From an uncultured Litoreibacter sp. (GTDB lineage Bacteria; Pseudomonadota; Alphaproteobacteria; Rhodobacterales; Rhodobacteraceae), in the NCBI GenBank assembly GCA_947492995.1, contig CANLOU010000001.1, forward strand, positions 877,001-941,000: a stretch of DNA of 64,000 nucleotides, written 5' to 3'. The notes below the pieces were generated by a model. That model worked only from the letters and a program-made list of their open reading frames with translations. It did no database searches and was not told where the DNA came from. Position 1 is the first letter of the stretch. Every line of letters begins with the position of its first letter. The position numbers and the translations under genes are program-made. Of the stretch, positions 16,042 to 28,664 are shown piece by piece.

Positions 16042-17019
16042 ATGTCCAAGCTCGCAACTGTTTACGGCGGATCAGGTTTTGTCGGTCGCTACATTGTGCG
16101 CCGTCTGGCCAAAGAAGGTTGGCGCGTGCGCGTCGCCGTGCGCCGCCCGAACGAGGCGCTTTTCGTGAAGCCTTATGGCGTCGTCGGGCAGGTCGAGCCG
16201 GTATTCTGCAATATCCGAGACGATGCTTCCGTGCGTCAGGTCATGGAGGGTGCTGAAGCCGTCGTCAATTGCGTGGGCACGTTCGACAAAGGTGGCAAGA
16301 ATAATTTCGATGCGGTTCAAGATGAAGGCGCGGAACGCATTGGGCGTATCGCAAATGAGCTTGGTGTGGATCGCCTCGTTCATCTGTCCGCCATCGGTGC
16401 AGATGTGGATAGCCCGACACTTTATGGGCAATCGAAAGGCCGGGGCGAAGAAGGCATCTTGAAGCATTTCCCAACCGCGACGATCCTGCGGCCCTCGGTG
16501 GTTTTCGGGCCCGAGGATGAATTCTTCAACCGCTTCGCTGGCATGACGCGCATGGGCCCTGTTTTGCCGGTGATCGGTGCTGATACCAAGTTTCAGCCGG
16601 TTTATGTCGATGACGTGGCGCAGGCTGCAATCGCAGGCGTGAATGGCGCGACTGGTACTTATGAGCTGGGCGGCCCTGATGTGAATACGTTCCGCGAGCT
16701 GATGAATGAGATGCTCGCTGTGATCCGCCGCCGCCGCTTGGTTTTGAATGTGCCGTTCTTCGTGGGTGGCATCATGGGCTGGTCTTTTGACCTGCTTAGC
16801 CTTCTTTCGGGTGGTCTTATCAAAGGTCCGGTGACCCGTGACCAAGTGACCAGCTTGCGGTCCGATGTGGTGGTATCTGATGACGAAAAAGGGCTTGAGG
16901 ATTTAGGTATTGCAGCGACCTCGATGGAGGCCGTTCTGCCGTCTTATCTGTGGCGCTTTCGTCCTTCAGGACAATACGATGCCATCAAGGAATCGGCAAA
17001 GAACCTGCGTGCAGACTAG
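16042..17019 (+). CDS. NDUFA9-like NAD(P)-binding protein (complex I-associated SDR family)
   Basis: A 325-residue atypical short-chain dehydrogenase with the N-terminal dinucleotide motif YGGSGFVGRY (9-18), and Tyr and Lys in a YGQSKGRGE segment (about 133-141). It matches the complex I NDUFA9 subunit family found in alphaproteobacteria, which binds NADPH and supports assembly or stability of NADH:quinone oxidoreductase. It is transcribed towards uppP, and their stop codons overlap by 4 nt. No complex I genes are nearby. Confidence 0.85.
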   Translation: MSKLATVYGGSGFVGRYIVRRLAKEGWRVRVAVRRPNEALFVKPYGVVGQVEPVFCNIRDDASVRQVMEGAEAVVNCVGTFDKGGKNNFDAVQDEGAERIGRIANELGVDRLVHLSAIGADVDSPTLYGQSKGRGEEGILKHFPTATILRPSVVFGPEDEFFNRFAGMTRMGPVLPVIGADTKFQPVYVDDVAQAAIAGVNGATGTYELGGPDVNTFRELMNEMLAVIRRRRLVLNVPFFVGGIMGWSFDLLSLLSGGLIKGPVTRDQVTSLRSDVVVSDDEKGLEDLGIAATSMEAVLPSYLWRFRPSGQYDAIKESAKNLRAD

Positions 17020-17819
17020 CTGTAGGCGTAGACCAGCAGAACAATTCCAAGAATGACGCGGTAGATCACGTAGGGCGTAAAGCTTACGGATTTGAGCAAC
17101 CGCATCATCAGTGTCAGAGCAAACAATGCGGCTATGAATGATAGCGCGGCGGCAATCGCGGCGTCTTTGGCAAGGGCCATGTCTGCGTCGCCGATGACCT
17201 CCATGCCCAGCAGCAGACCTGACGCGATGATCGTCGGGATCGACATCAACATCGCCAGCTTTGCGGCATCTTCGCGCGCATAACCAAGCGCCCGTGCGCC
17301 AGAGATCGTGGCCCCTGACCGCGACGTCCCCGGGATCAGGGCTAGAGCCTGCCAGACCCCCATAATGGCCGCATCTTTCATAGACCATTTTGGCGCGGTT
17401 TTGGTCGTCTCGCCCTTTTGATCGGTCCAATACAGAACCAAGCCGAAGATAAGCATGGTCCAGCCGATGAGGGCCACAGACCTGAGATGCGCATCAAACC
17501 CGGTCAGTTTGAGCAGCAGCCCGAATATCAAAACAGGGATGGTGGCAAGGATCAGTAGCATCGCCAGCCAAGCGCCTTGGGTGTCGATCTTGCCTCGGAT
17601 CAGGCGGGGGATCCCGTTTGCGGCGACCCTGACATCAGCTTTGAAATACAGCATGACAGCGAACAATGTGCCGACATGAACGGCGATGTCGATCATCTGG
17701 CCTTGGTCGTCCAAACCGGTAAGCGCAGGCAACAGAATCAGGTGTCCTGAGGAACTGACGGGCAAGAATTCCGTGAGTCCTTGGATAAGCGCGACCAAGA
17801 TGAGGTGGAACAGCGACAT
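17016..17819 (-). CDS. uppP: Undecaprenyl-diphosphatase
   Basis: A 267-residue integral membrane protein that dephosphorylates undecaprenyl diphosphate to recycle the lipid carrier for peptidoglycan and surface polysaccharides; it is linked to bacitracin resistance. The two signature motifs are EFLPVSSSGH near residue 17 and the PGTSRSGAT segment near 163. About eight membrane helices are visible. The start at 17819 (MSLFHL) gives the standard family N-terminus; a longer in-frame reading adds a non-membrane extension and is rejected. Its product supports the large polysaccharide locus downstream in the window. Confidence 0.93.
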   Translation of the reverse strand: MSLFHLILVALIQGLTEFLPVSSSGHLILLPALTGLDDQGQMIDIAVHVGTLFAVMLYFKADVRVAANGIPRLIRGKIDTQGAWLAMLLILATIPVLIFGLLLKLTGFDAHLRSVALIGWTMLIFGLVLYWTDQKGETTKTAPKWSMKDAAIMGVWQALALIPGTSRSGATISGARALGYAREDAAKLAMLMSIPTIIASGLLLGMEVIGDADMALAKDAAIAAALSFIAALFALTLMMRLLKSVSFTPYVIYRVILGIVLLVYAYS

Positions 17820-17963
17820 TTCGCAGATGAACCCTTTACCGATTGGCCGACAACCTAACGGATTGGAATCAATTGGAAAGAATTCATTTAGGTCCGATGT
17901 GCTACCTAAAAATCTGCGGGGAAACCGTATTTTCTCTATTCTGGCGCAATAAATCGCCATATA

Positions 17964-17983
17964 GGTCAGCTAAGCTGACTTTT
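17964..17983. promoter_or_regulatory. Inverted repeat GGTCAGC-TAA-GCTGAC upstream of gltD
   Basis: GTCAGC (17965-17970) is followed by a 3-nt centre and GCTGAC (17974-17979), then TTTT. It ends 54 nt before the gltD start codon. A near-identical inverted repeat with the same 3-nt centre occurs 63 nt before gltB at 20366-20382, which suggests a common operator or RNA element for the two glutamate synthase subunit genes. Confidence 0.5.
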
Positions 17984-18033
17984 ATTCCACCAACCCACAC
18001 AGTAATCAAGCCTTTCGGAACTGGGAGTATGAC

Positions 18034-19467
18034 ATGGCAAAAGAGCCAATGCTAAAATTTGTATCTGTGGATCGGGACATGCCGGAGAAGCGGCCTCCGA
18101 ATTTACGGGCAAATGATTTCCACGAGATTTACGCAGAGTACGCTGAGGCGAAGGCGGAGGAACAGGCCAGCCGGTGCAGCCAATGTGGTGTGCCCTATTG
18201 CCAGTCGCATTGTCCTTTGCACAACAACATTCCCGACTGGCTGCGGCTGACGGCGCAGGGGCGCCTGAAGGAGGCCTATGAGGTCAGTCAGGCGACGAAC
18301 ACCTTCCCGGAAATCTGTGGGCGCATCTGCCCGCAGGACCGGCTTTGCGAAGGCAATTGCGTCATTGAGCAATCAGGACACGGCACCGTCACCATCGGTT
18401 CGGTTGAAAAATATATCACCGACACAGCGTGGGAGAACGGCTGGGTAAAACCCGCCAAGCCCGCGATGGAGCGCAAGGAAAGCGTTGGCATCATCGGCGC
18501 TGGTCCGGGTGGTTTGGCCGCCGCTGACAGGCTGCGCCAACAAGGCGTTCAAGTGGTGGTCTATGACCGCTACGACCGTGCGGGCGGGCTGCTGACATAT
18601 GGTATTCCGGGCTTCAAGCTGGAGAAGGACGTCGTGATGAAACGCGTCGATCAGCTGGAGCAGGGCGGCGTCACCTTCAAGCTGAATTGCAACGTGGGCG
18701 AGGACATCTCGTTCGAGGAATTGCAGAAGACACATGATGCTATTCTGATCGCGACGGGCGTCTACAAATCCCGCGATTTGCCGGGTCCCGGCGCGGGCGC
18801 GCAAGGTATCGTGAAGGCGATTGATTTCCTGACCGCCAGCAACCGCAAAAGCTTTGGTGACGCGGTGCCGGAATTTGACTCGGGCGAGCTGAATGCCGAA
18901 GGCAGACGCGTGGTCGTCATCGGCGGTGGCGACACTGCGATGGATTGCGTGCGGACGTCGATCCGGCAGGGCGCGACCTCGGTGAAATGTCTGTATCGCC
19001 GCGACAAGGCCAATATGCCGGGCTCGCAGCGCGAGGTTGCGAATGCAGAAGAAGAGGGCGTTGAATTTGTCTGGCTCTCTGCACCCAAAGGCTTCAAAGG
19101 CGACAGCGTTGAGGGCGTGATGGTCAGCAAGATGCGCCTTGGCGCGCCTGATGCAACTGGCCGCCAAGCGCCTGAAATTATTGAAGGTGCCGACTATGTT
19201 GAGGATGCAGACCTGGTTATCAAAGCCCTGGGCTTTGAGCCGGAAGAGCTGCCCACGTTGTGGGGCGTGCCCGAGCTTGGCGTGACCCGTTGGGGCACGG
19301 TGAAGGCTGACTTTGAAACGCATGAAACCAACCTTCCGGGCGTCTATGCCTGCGGTGATATTCAGCGCGGTGCCAGCCTTGTTGTTTGGGCCATTCGTGA
19401 CGGGCGCGAGGCGGCTGACGCGATGTTAGATCAGTTCAACGCGGCTGCGCGAGTTGCTGCTGAATGA
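18034..19467 (+). CDS. gltD: Glutamate synthase (NADPH) small subunit
   Basis: A 477-residue beta subunit of NADPH-GOGAT. It passes electrons from NADPH through FAD and iron-sulfur centres to the large subunit, which makes glutamate from glutamine and 2-oxoglutarate. The N-terminal cysteines CSQCGVPYCQSHC (about 47-59) and CGRICPQDRLCEGNC form the iron-sulfur region. The FAD motif is GIIGAGPGGLAA (near 151) and the NADPH motif is VVIGGGDTAMD (near 291). Length is normal. gltB follows after one intervening gene, the reverse of the more usual gltB-gltD order. Confidence 0.95.
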   Translation: MAKEPMLKFVSVDRDMPEKRPPNLRANDFHEIYAEYAEAKAEEQASRCSQCGVPYCQSHCPLHNNIPDWLRLTAQGRLKEAYEVSQATNTFPEICGRICPQDRLCEGNCVIEQSGHGTVTIGSVEKYITDTAWENGWVKPAKPAMERKESVGIIGAGPGGLAAADRLRQQGVQVVVYDRYDRAGGLLTYGIPGFKLEKDVVMKRVDQLEQGGVTFKLNCNVGEDISFEELQKTHDAILIATGVYKSRDLPGPGAGAQGIVKAIDFLTASNRKSFGDAVPEFDSGELNAEGRRVVVIGGGDTAMDCVRTSIRQGATSVKCLYRRDKANMPGSQREVANAEEEGVEFVWLSAPKGFKGDSVEGVMVSKMRLGAPDATGRQAPEIIEGADYVEDADLVIKALGFEPEELPTLWGVPELGVTRWGTVKADFETHETNLPGVYACGDIQRGASLVVWAIRDGREAADAMLDQFNAAARVAAE

Positions 19468-20270
19468 ACAAGGCTGGGCCCATCAAAAGGCTGGAGTTTA
19501 CGACGCTTCACGACGCTCACCCGCTGCGGATTGAAGCCGCCGCGGGATCGTCGCGGCGTTTGGTTGTGAGCTTCACCAGTGTGGGTACTGAGCGCAACAA
19601 ATGGCCCCCGCGGGAGTTCGTGGGGATGGCGTCGCAAGGCGGCAATAACCACGTGATGTGCGTCAGCGATATCAGCCGGTGCTGGATGAATAATGATGGC
19701 ATGGACGGCAAGATCGAGACCGCGATTAGCGACTATGTTCTGGACCACGGGATCACCTCGATCATGACAATCGGGACCAGCATGGGGGCGTATAATGCGC
19801 TTGTTCTGGGGCGCAAATTTCCGGTGGATCGGGTGATTGCTTTCACGCCCCAATATTCGGTGCACCCTGATGTTATGCCGGAGGAGGATCGGTGGCAGTG
19901 GTTCATCAAACAGATCAAAGACTGGCCACATAAAGAGATGAAAAAGCTGCCGCGCCGGCCTGCGAAGATCTTTATGTTCCATGGGGACACGCCTGACGAG
20001 CAACGGCATTGGAAGCGGTTCGGCGAGGCCGACAATCTGACGCATTACATCTTTTGCGGGGCGAACCATAACTTCATTCGCAACCTGAAGAAGGACCAAA
20101 AGCTGAACCAGATCGTGCGCGCCGCCATCAACAACAGACCGGGTCGGTTAAGCAAGGTTGTGCGCCGGGCAGCGGGTGTCAGACGACATGAATACGAGGA
20201 CTGGATGGCGGCAAACAGCTTCTTTGCGACGCGCCGGAAACGGTCCAGACCGGCGGCGCTGAGCGGCTGA
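19464..20270 (+). CDS. Uncharacterised alpha/beta-hydrolase-like protein
   Basis: A 268-residue protein whose ATG overlaps the gltD stop (ATGA), so it is co-translated with gltD. A nucleophile-elbow candidate is GTSMGAYNA (near 106), flanked by strands as in alpha/beta hydrolases; an aspartate in FHGDTPDE and a histidine in CGANHNFIRN are candidate triad members. The C-terminal 50 residues are very basic. There is no signal peptide. Its function is not recognisable, and its position between the glutamate synthase subunits may be only transcriptional convenience. Confidence 0.6.
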   Translation: MNKAGPIKRLEFTTLHDAHPLRIEAAAGSSRRLVVSFTSVGTERNKWPPREFVGMASQGGNNHVMCVSDISRCWMNNDGMDGKIETAISDYVLDHGITSIMTIGTSMGAYNALVLGRKFPVDRVIAFTPQYSVHPDVMPEEDRWQWFIKQIKDWPHKEMKKLPRRPAKIFMFHGDTPDEQRHWKRFGEADNLTHYIFCGANHNFIRNLKKDQKLNQIVRAAINNRPGRLSKVVRRAAGVRRHEYEDWMAANSFFATRRKRSRPAALSG

Positions 20271-20327
20271 AAACCAAATGTGTAAAGCGTATGTATTTTA
20301 TATGTATTTCATGCGCAAAAAAATCAG

Positions 20328-20383
20328 GTGTCACCGAATATGACGTGTCACCGCCGAATTGACCGGGTCAGCGAGGCTGACCC
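20328..20383. promoter_or_regulatory. Upstream region of gltB: direct repeats and inverted repeat GGTCAGC-GAG-GCTGACC
   Basis: GTGTCACCG occurs twice in direct orientation 17 nt apart (20328-20336 and 20345-20353). It is followed by a perfect inverted repeat GGGTCAGC-GAG-GCTGACCC (20365-20383), 61 nt before the gltB start codon. The inverted repeat matches the one upstream of gltD. It has no T-run, so it is less likely to be a terminator than an operator or a 5' UTR element. An ATGTATTT direct repeat lies just upstream (20291-20309). Confidence 0.5.
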
Positions 20384-20444
20384 AAAGTATTAAAACAGCG
20401 TTAAAGCGGCAATCCGCATCAACGCCTGAGTAAGGAGACGAGAC

Positions 20445-24965
<4,521 letters not shown>

Positions 24966-24970
24966 TCCAT

Positions 24971-24992
24971 TCCGACGCATGCGTCGGATTTT
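24971..24992 (+). terminator. Rho-independent terminator after gltB
   Basis: A perfect 18-nt palindrome TCCGACGCATGCGTCGGA lies 6 nt after the gltB stop and is followed by TTTT. Confidence 0.75.
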
Positions 24993-25141
24993 GTAACTGA
25001 TTGATAAATAACAAGTAACGGTGCTCTGTTAGGGCGCCGTTAACTTTTTGAAGAACCGTTTTCGCGCTTCTTTTTGCCAAAAATATGCTGGGGTGTGGGG
25101 CAAAGCCCCGCGGATCGACGCGCGTCAGCGCGGCGAAACCG

Positions 25142-25609
25142 TCACTCGGAGAAGGGCACGCAGGCTCCGCCTTGAGCGCAGTTTTCAAGACGCTTTACCG
25201 CTTCAAGTTCGGGTGTTTGGAACGCGAACGCGTAGCAGGGTCCCACTTCGAACACCAAACTGTCGTCGCGTCGTTCCACGAACGCGATATATTCGGTTGC
25301 TGGCTCAATCTGCGCGCACCATTCGCCGGCGCAGGTCATGTCGACCTCTATCGGGGCGCTGACCGTTTGAGTGAAGCCTGCACTTGTCAGCAACCGGCCA
25401 GTGAACTGGCTGTCGACAGTTCGCGCCTCCGGCTGTGTTGTGTCTGGCGATGCCTCGAAGTCGAACGTGCCTTTAAGGATCACGTAGGACAGGTCCGAGG
25501 CGGAGGCATCTTCGAATGCGGTTGCGACATCCGGTTTGATGCAGGACAAGGCCGAGGCCTGGCTGGTGGTGACGGCAAAGAGCGTCGCGGCGAGAATGAT
25601 GTTTTTCAT
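25142..25609 (-). CDS. Small secreted cysteine-containing hypothetical protein
   Basis: About 155 residues from the ATG at 25609 with a clear signal peptide (MKNIILAATLFAVTTSQASA). The mature part has five cysteines (ALSC, DMTC, EWC, GPCY, ENCAQGGAC gives further ones), consistent with disulfides in the periplasm. No family is recognised. An upstream TTG at 25627 is a possible but weaker start. It stands alone between the gltB terminator and rppH. Confidence 0.6.
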   Translation of the reverse strand: MKNIILAATLFAVTTSQASALSCIKPDVATAFEDASASDLSYVILKGTFDFEASPDTTQPEARTVDSQFTGRLLTSAGFTQTVSAPIEVDMTCAGEWCAQIEPATEYIAFVERRDDSLVFEVGPCYAFAFQTPELEAVKRLENCAQGGACVPFSE

Positions 25610-25703
25610 ACCGCCATATGTGCGCAACGCGGCGGGTTTCTCAACTCACGTCTGCGTGGCGGTGGCGGGAGGTTGCCGATCGCGGTCACGGTTTGAAACG
25701 TGC

Positions 25704-26192
25704 CTAGCCGTGAACCAACGGCTTAAACTGCGCGATGACCTTGGCATAGCTGTCGCGTTTGAAGGGGACGATGTTGTCCAGCAACGCGTCCATGTCCATC
25801 CATTGCCAGCGGGAAAATTCGGGAATTTCAGTGTCGATATTGATGTCGCTGTCTTCCCCGTGGAAACGCAGCAGGAAATACTTTTGTTCCTGCCCGCGAA
25901 AGCGGCCTTTCCACAGCTTGGGCACCAGATCATGCGGCAGCTCGTATGGGAGCCATTCATCCGTTTCAGCGATAACTGTGACCTTGTCGGGGGTCAGGCC
26001 GGTTTCTTCTTCCAGCTCGCGAAGCGCCGCATCACGCGCGTCTTCGCCCTTGTCGACACCCCCTTGAGGCATCTGCCACGCGGGCGTCGGGAAATCGAGG
26101 CGTTGGGCGGCGAAGACCTTACCGTCCCCATTGACGACCATAAGGCCGACGCAGGGGCGGTAAGGAAGTTTCGCGATCTCTTCGGGGGTCAC
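25704..26192 (-). CDS. rppH: RNA pyrophosphohydrolase (Nudix)
   Basis: A 162-residue Nudix hydrolase that removes pyrophosphate from 5'-triphosphorylated RNA and so starts mRNA decay. The Nudix box [20 protein letters not shown] (about 44-63) has all the catalytic glutamates, and the N-terminal [11 protein letters not shown] and WQMPQGG segments match RppH rather than other Nudix enzymes. It overlaps ctpA by ATGA at 26189-26192, a typical alphaproteobacterial arrangement. Confidence 0.93.
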   Translation of the reverse strand: MTPEEIAKLPYRPCVGLMVVNGDGKVFAAQRLDFPTPAWQMPQGGVDKGEDARDAALRELEEETGLTPDKVTVIAETDEWLPYELPHDLVPKLWKGRFRGQEQKYFLLRFHGEDSDINIDTEIPEFSRWQWMDMDALLDNIVPFKRDSYAKVIAQFKPLVHG

Positions 26193-27529
26193 TCTGTGTC
26201 CTGATTGATGGCAGACAGGCCCTTGAGGATGTCGAGCGCGTAGGCGAGTTGGTAATCTTCCTCGCGCAGTTCTGCGGCCTTTTCGGCCTTTTCCTGTTCG
26301 GCCTCTATGATGGCGCGTTCGGCTTCCGATATGTCATCATTTTGAAGGGAGCCGCGCAGGTCAGCTTCGGACCGGCTTGGGCGGTTTGTTTCCTCTTCCG
26401 GGTTTTCTTCTTCCGGCTGGCGACGCGGCTGCTTGACGATGATGTCGGGCGCGACGCCCAACGCCTGGATCGACCGGCCCGAAGGTGTGTAATAGCGCGA
26501 GGTGGTCAGGCGCATTGCGCCATCTCCCCGCACGGGAACCACGGTTTGAACCGAGCCTTTGCCGAAGCTTTTCTCCCCGATGACAACGGCGCGGCTGTGA
26601 TCTTGCAACGCGCCCGCGACGATTTCCGACGCCGAGGCCGAGCCGCCATTGATGAGCACCACAATGGGTTTCCCGCCAGAAAGGTCGCCCTGCTGCGCGT
26701 TGTAGCGTTCGCTGTCGCGCGGGTTGCGGCCACGGGTCGAAACGATTTCGCCCTGATCGAGGAATGCATCAGACACCGCGATGGCTTGGTTCAGCAGCCC
26801 GCCCGGATTGTTGCGCAGGTCCAGCACGATACCGTTGACGTTATCTTCGCCGCCAAGCCGTTCGATCTGCTTTTTCAGGCCTGCTTCGAGGTTGGGATAG
26901 GTTTGGCGGTTGAAGGTAGAGACGCGCAGCACGACGCTGTCGCCTTCGGTGCGGGCGCGCACGGCGGTCAGCTTGATGGTGTCGCGGATGATGGAGACGT
27001 CAAACGGCTCGTCTGTGCCTTCGCGCACGACGGTCAGGATGATCTCCGATCCGACGGGGCCGCGCATCAGCTCGACCGCGTCCTCAAGAGTGTAGCCGAG
27101 GATCGACTTGCCATCCACGGCGGTGATGAAGTCGCCCGATTCCATGCCGGCCTTGTCGGCAGGTGTGTCGTCCATTGGTGTGACGACTTTGACGTAGCCT
27201 TCTTCCTGCGTGACCTCGATGCCAAGGCCGCCAAACTCGCCGGAGGTCTGCGTGCGCATGTCCTCGAAATCATTGGCGGACAGATATGATGAATGCGGGT
27301 CAAGCGACGTCAGCATACCGTTGATGGCGGCTTCGATCAGATCAGCCTCGTCCACTTCCTCGACATATTGCGCACGGATACGTTCGAAGATGTCACCGAA
27401 CAAATCCAGCTGCTCGTAGACGTTGGATTTCTTGGCGCTGTCCTGCGCCAGAAGCGGACCGGTGACCTGCGTGGTTATCAGCACACCCGCAGCGGTGCCG
27501 AGCAGTGCGGCCAACATAAACTTTTTCAT
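26189..27529 (-). CDS. ctpA: Carboxyl-terminal processing protease (S41)
   Basis: A 446-residue periplasmic S41 serine protease. It has an N-terminal signal or anchor sequence (1-29), a PDZ domain at about 95-175 and the catalytic domain at about 185-380. The nucleophile serine is in [10 protein letters not shown] and the lysine partner in GEKSFGKGS. The acidic C-terminal tail is rich in Glu and Ala and probably helical. It degrades or trims periplasmic proteins, including cell-wall enzymes. The order envC-ctpA-rppH is conserved in the family and connects it with cell-wall turnover. Confidence 0.93.
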   Translation of the reverse strand: MKKFMLAALLGTAAGVLITTQVTGPLLAQDSAKKSNVYEQLDLFGDIFERIRAQYVEEVDEADLIEAAINGMLTSLDPHSSYLSANDFEDMRTQTSGEFGGLGIEVTQEEGYVKVVTPMDDTPADKAGMESGDFITAVDGKSILGYTLEDAVELMRGPVGSEIILTVVREGTDEPFDVSIIRDTIKLTAVRARTEGDSVVLRVSTFNRQTYPNLEAGLKKQIERLGGEDNVNGIVLDLRNNPGGLLNQAIAVSDAFLDQGEIVSTRGRNPRDSERYNAQQGDLSGGKPIVVLINGGSASASEIVAGALQDHSRAVVIGEKSFGKGSVQTVVPVRGDGAMRLTTSRYYTPSGRSIQALGVAPDIIVKQPRRQPEEENPEEETNRPSRSEADLRGSLQNDDISEAERAIIEAEQEKAEKAAELREEDYQLAYALDILKGLSAINQDTE

Positions 27530-27533
27530 ATCT

Positions 27534-28664
27534 TCATTCCCTGTTCACCACGAACCAGTCCGCGGGATTAGCGGGCGCGTCGCCCTGTCTTAGTTCTATA
27601 TAAAGCGACTCTTGCCGATTGCCGCCACCACCTTTGCTTGCATTCATCAAAAAAGCGTCAGCAGTTGGGGCATTTCCGCCCATCATGGCGATTGCATCGT
27701 TTCCTGACACGATCTGACCCTCCTTCACCAACGGCTGCCCAAGACCCGCCAGAATCAGCAGATAGCCCTTGCCGGGCTCCAAAATCACGACGGAACCGTA
27801 GTCCAGCAGCGGGCCCGCGTAACGCACCGTGGCGGGCCAGGGCGCGGTGACCAGCGTTTGCGACGGCATCGCCATCGTCAGCCCCGGGCGTTTGATGCCT
27901 TGCGGGTCCGGCTCATTGAAGCCGCGCAGGATGACGCCAGCGGCGGGCAAAGGCAGCTTGCCTTTGGCGGTTTCGAAATCAGCGGGGTTGGCGGGGCCGC
28001 CCGTCAGTTGCGTCAACCCATCCGCGAACCCCTGCAGCGTGTCGGCGTTGTCGATCAGCGCCGCCATTTGCGCGGGGTCGGTGACGATAGGGGCGGGGAG
28101 GTCGGTGCGGTCGGCCACGGCCTGCGCCAGCGTGGCGCGGGCGGTTTGCACATTGTCGAGCGCGGTGACCAGCTGCGCCGCGGCGCTTTCCTGCAGGGCG
28201 CGCAGGACGGAGACTTCTTCGAGGCTGGTTTTCAGCTGCGACGCCTCTTGCTGAAGGGCGGGGGTGACGTCGGACAGGATCATGCCGGACCGCGCGGTGC
28301 CGATGGGGCCGCTTGGGTGCATCATCAGCAGCGGCGCGGGCGACCGGCCGATGGTTTGCAGCACGCCCAGCAGGCGGGACAGGCGATCTTCCTTGGCCTC
28401 GAAGTCCAGCGCGATGGCGCGTTCGCGGATGGCGACACGGCGCAGGCCTTCGCGCAGGGCGGACAGGCCTTCCTCGTAAGCGCGAACGGTAGATGTCAGA
28501 GCGGCGACGCGGTCAGAGGACCTTTGCGCCTCGGACAGTTGGGTTGCGGCGGCGTCGAGCATTTGCGCCGCGCGCTTTGCGGTGGTCACGGGGTCGGACT
28601 GCGCAACCGCGAAAGAGGTCGATATGAGCAGGGTTAGAGCCTGAATCGTTGCAAAGAGCTTCAT
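27534..28664 (-). CDS. EnvC/NlpD-like murein hydrolase activator with degenerate LytM domain
   Basis: A 376-residue periplasmic protein with a signal peptide (1-21), a long coiled-coil region (about 25-190) and a C-terminal M23/LytM-like domain (about 245-376). Zinc-ligand motifs of active LytM peptidases are absent: the HxxxD position reads RPGLTMAMPS and the usual HxH reads LILAGLG. As in EnvC, a non-catalytic domain would activate an amidase at the division site. The start codon overlaps the gpmI stop by 1 nt (TGATG), and ctpA begins 4 nt after its stop. Confidence 0.8.
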   Translation of the reverse strand: MKLFATIQALTLLISTSFAVAQSDPVTTAKRAAQMLDAAATQLSEAQRSSDRVAALTSTVRAYEEGLSALREGLRRVAIRERAIALDFEAKEDRLSRLLGVLQTIGRSPAPLLMMHPSGPIGTARSGMILSDVTPALQQEASQLKTSLEEVSVLRALQESAAAQLVTALDNVQTARATLAQAVADRTDLPAPIVTDPAQMAALIDNADTLQGFADGLTQLTGGPANPADFETAKGKLPLPAAGVILRGFNEPDPQGIKRPGLTMAMPSQTLVTAPWPATVRYAGPLLDYGSVVILEPGKGYLLILAGLGQPLVKEGQIVSGNDAIAMMGGNAPTADAFLMNASKGGGGNRQESLYIELRQGDAPANPADWFVVNRE

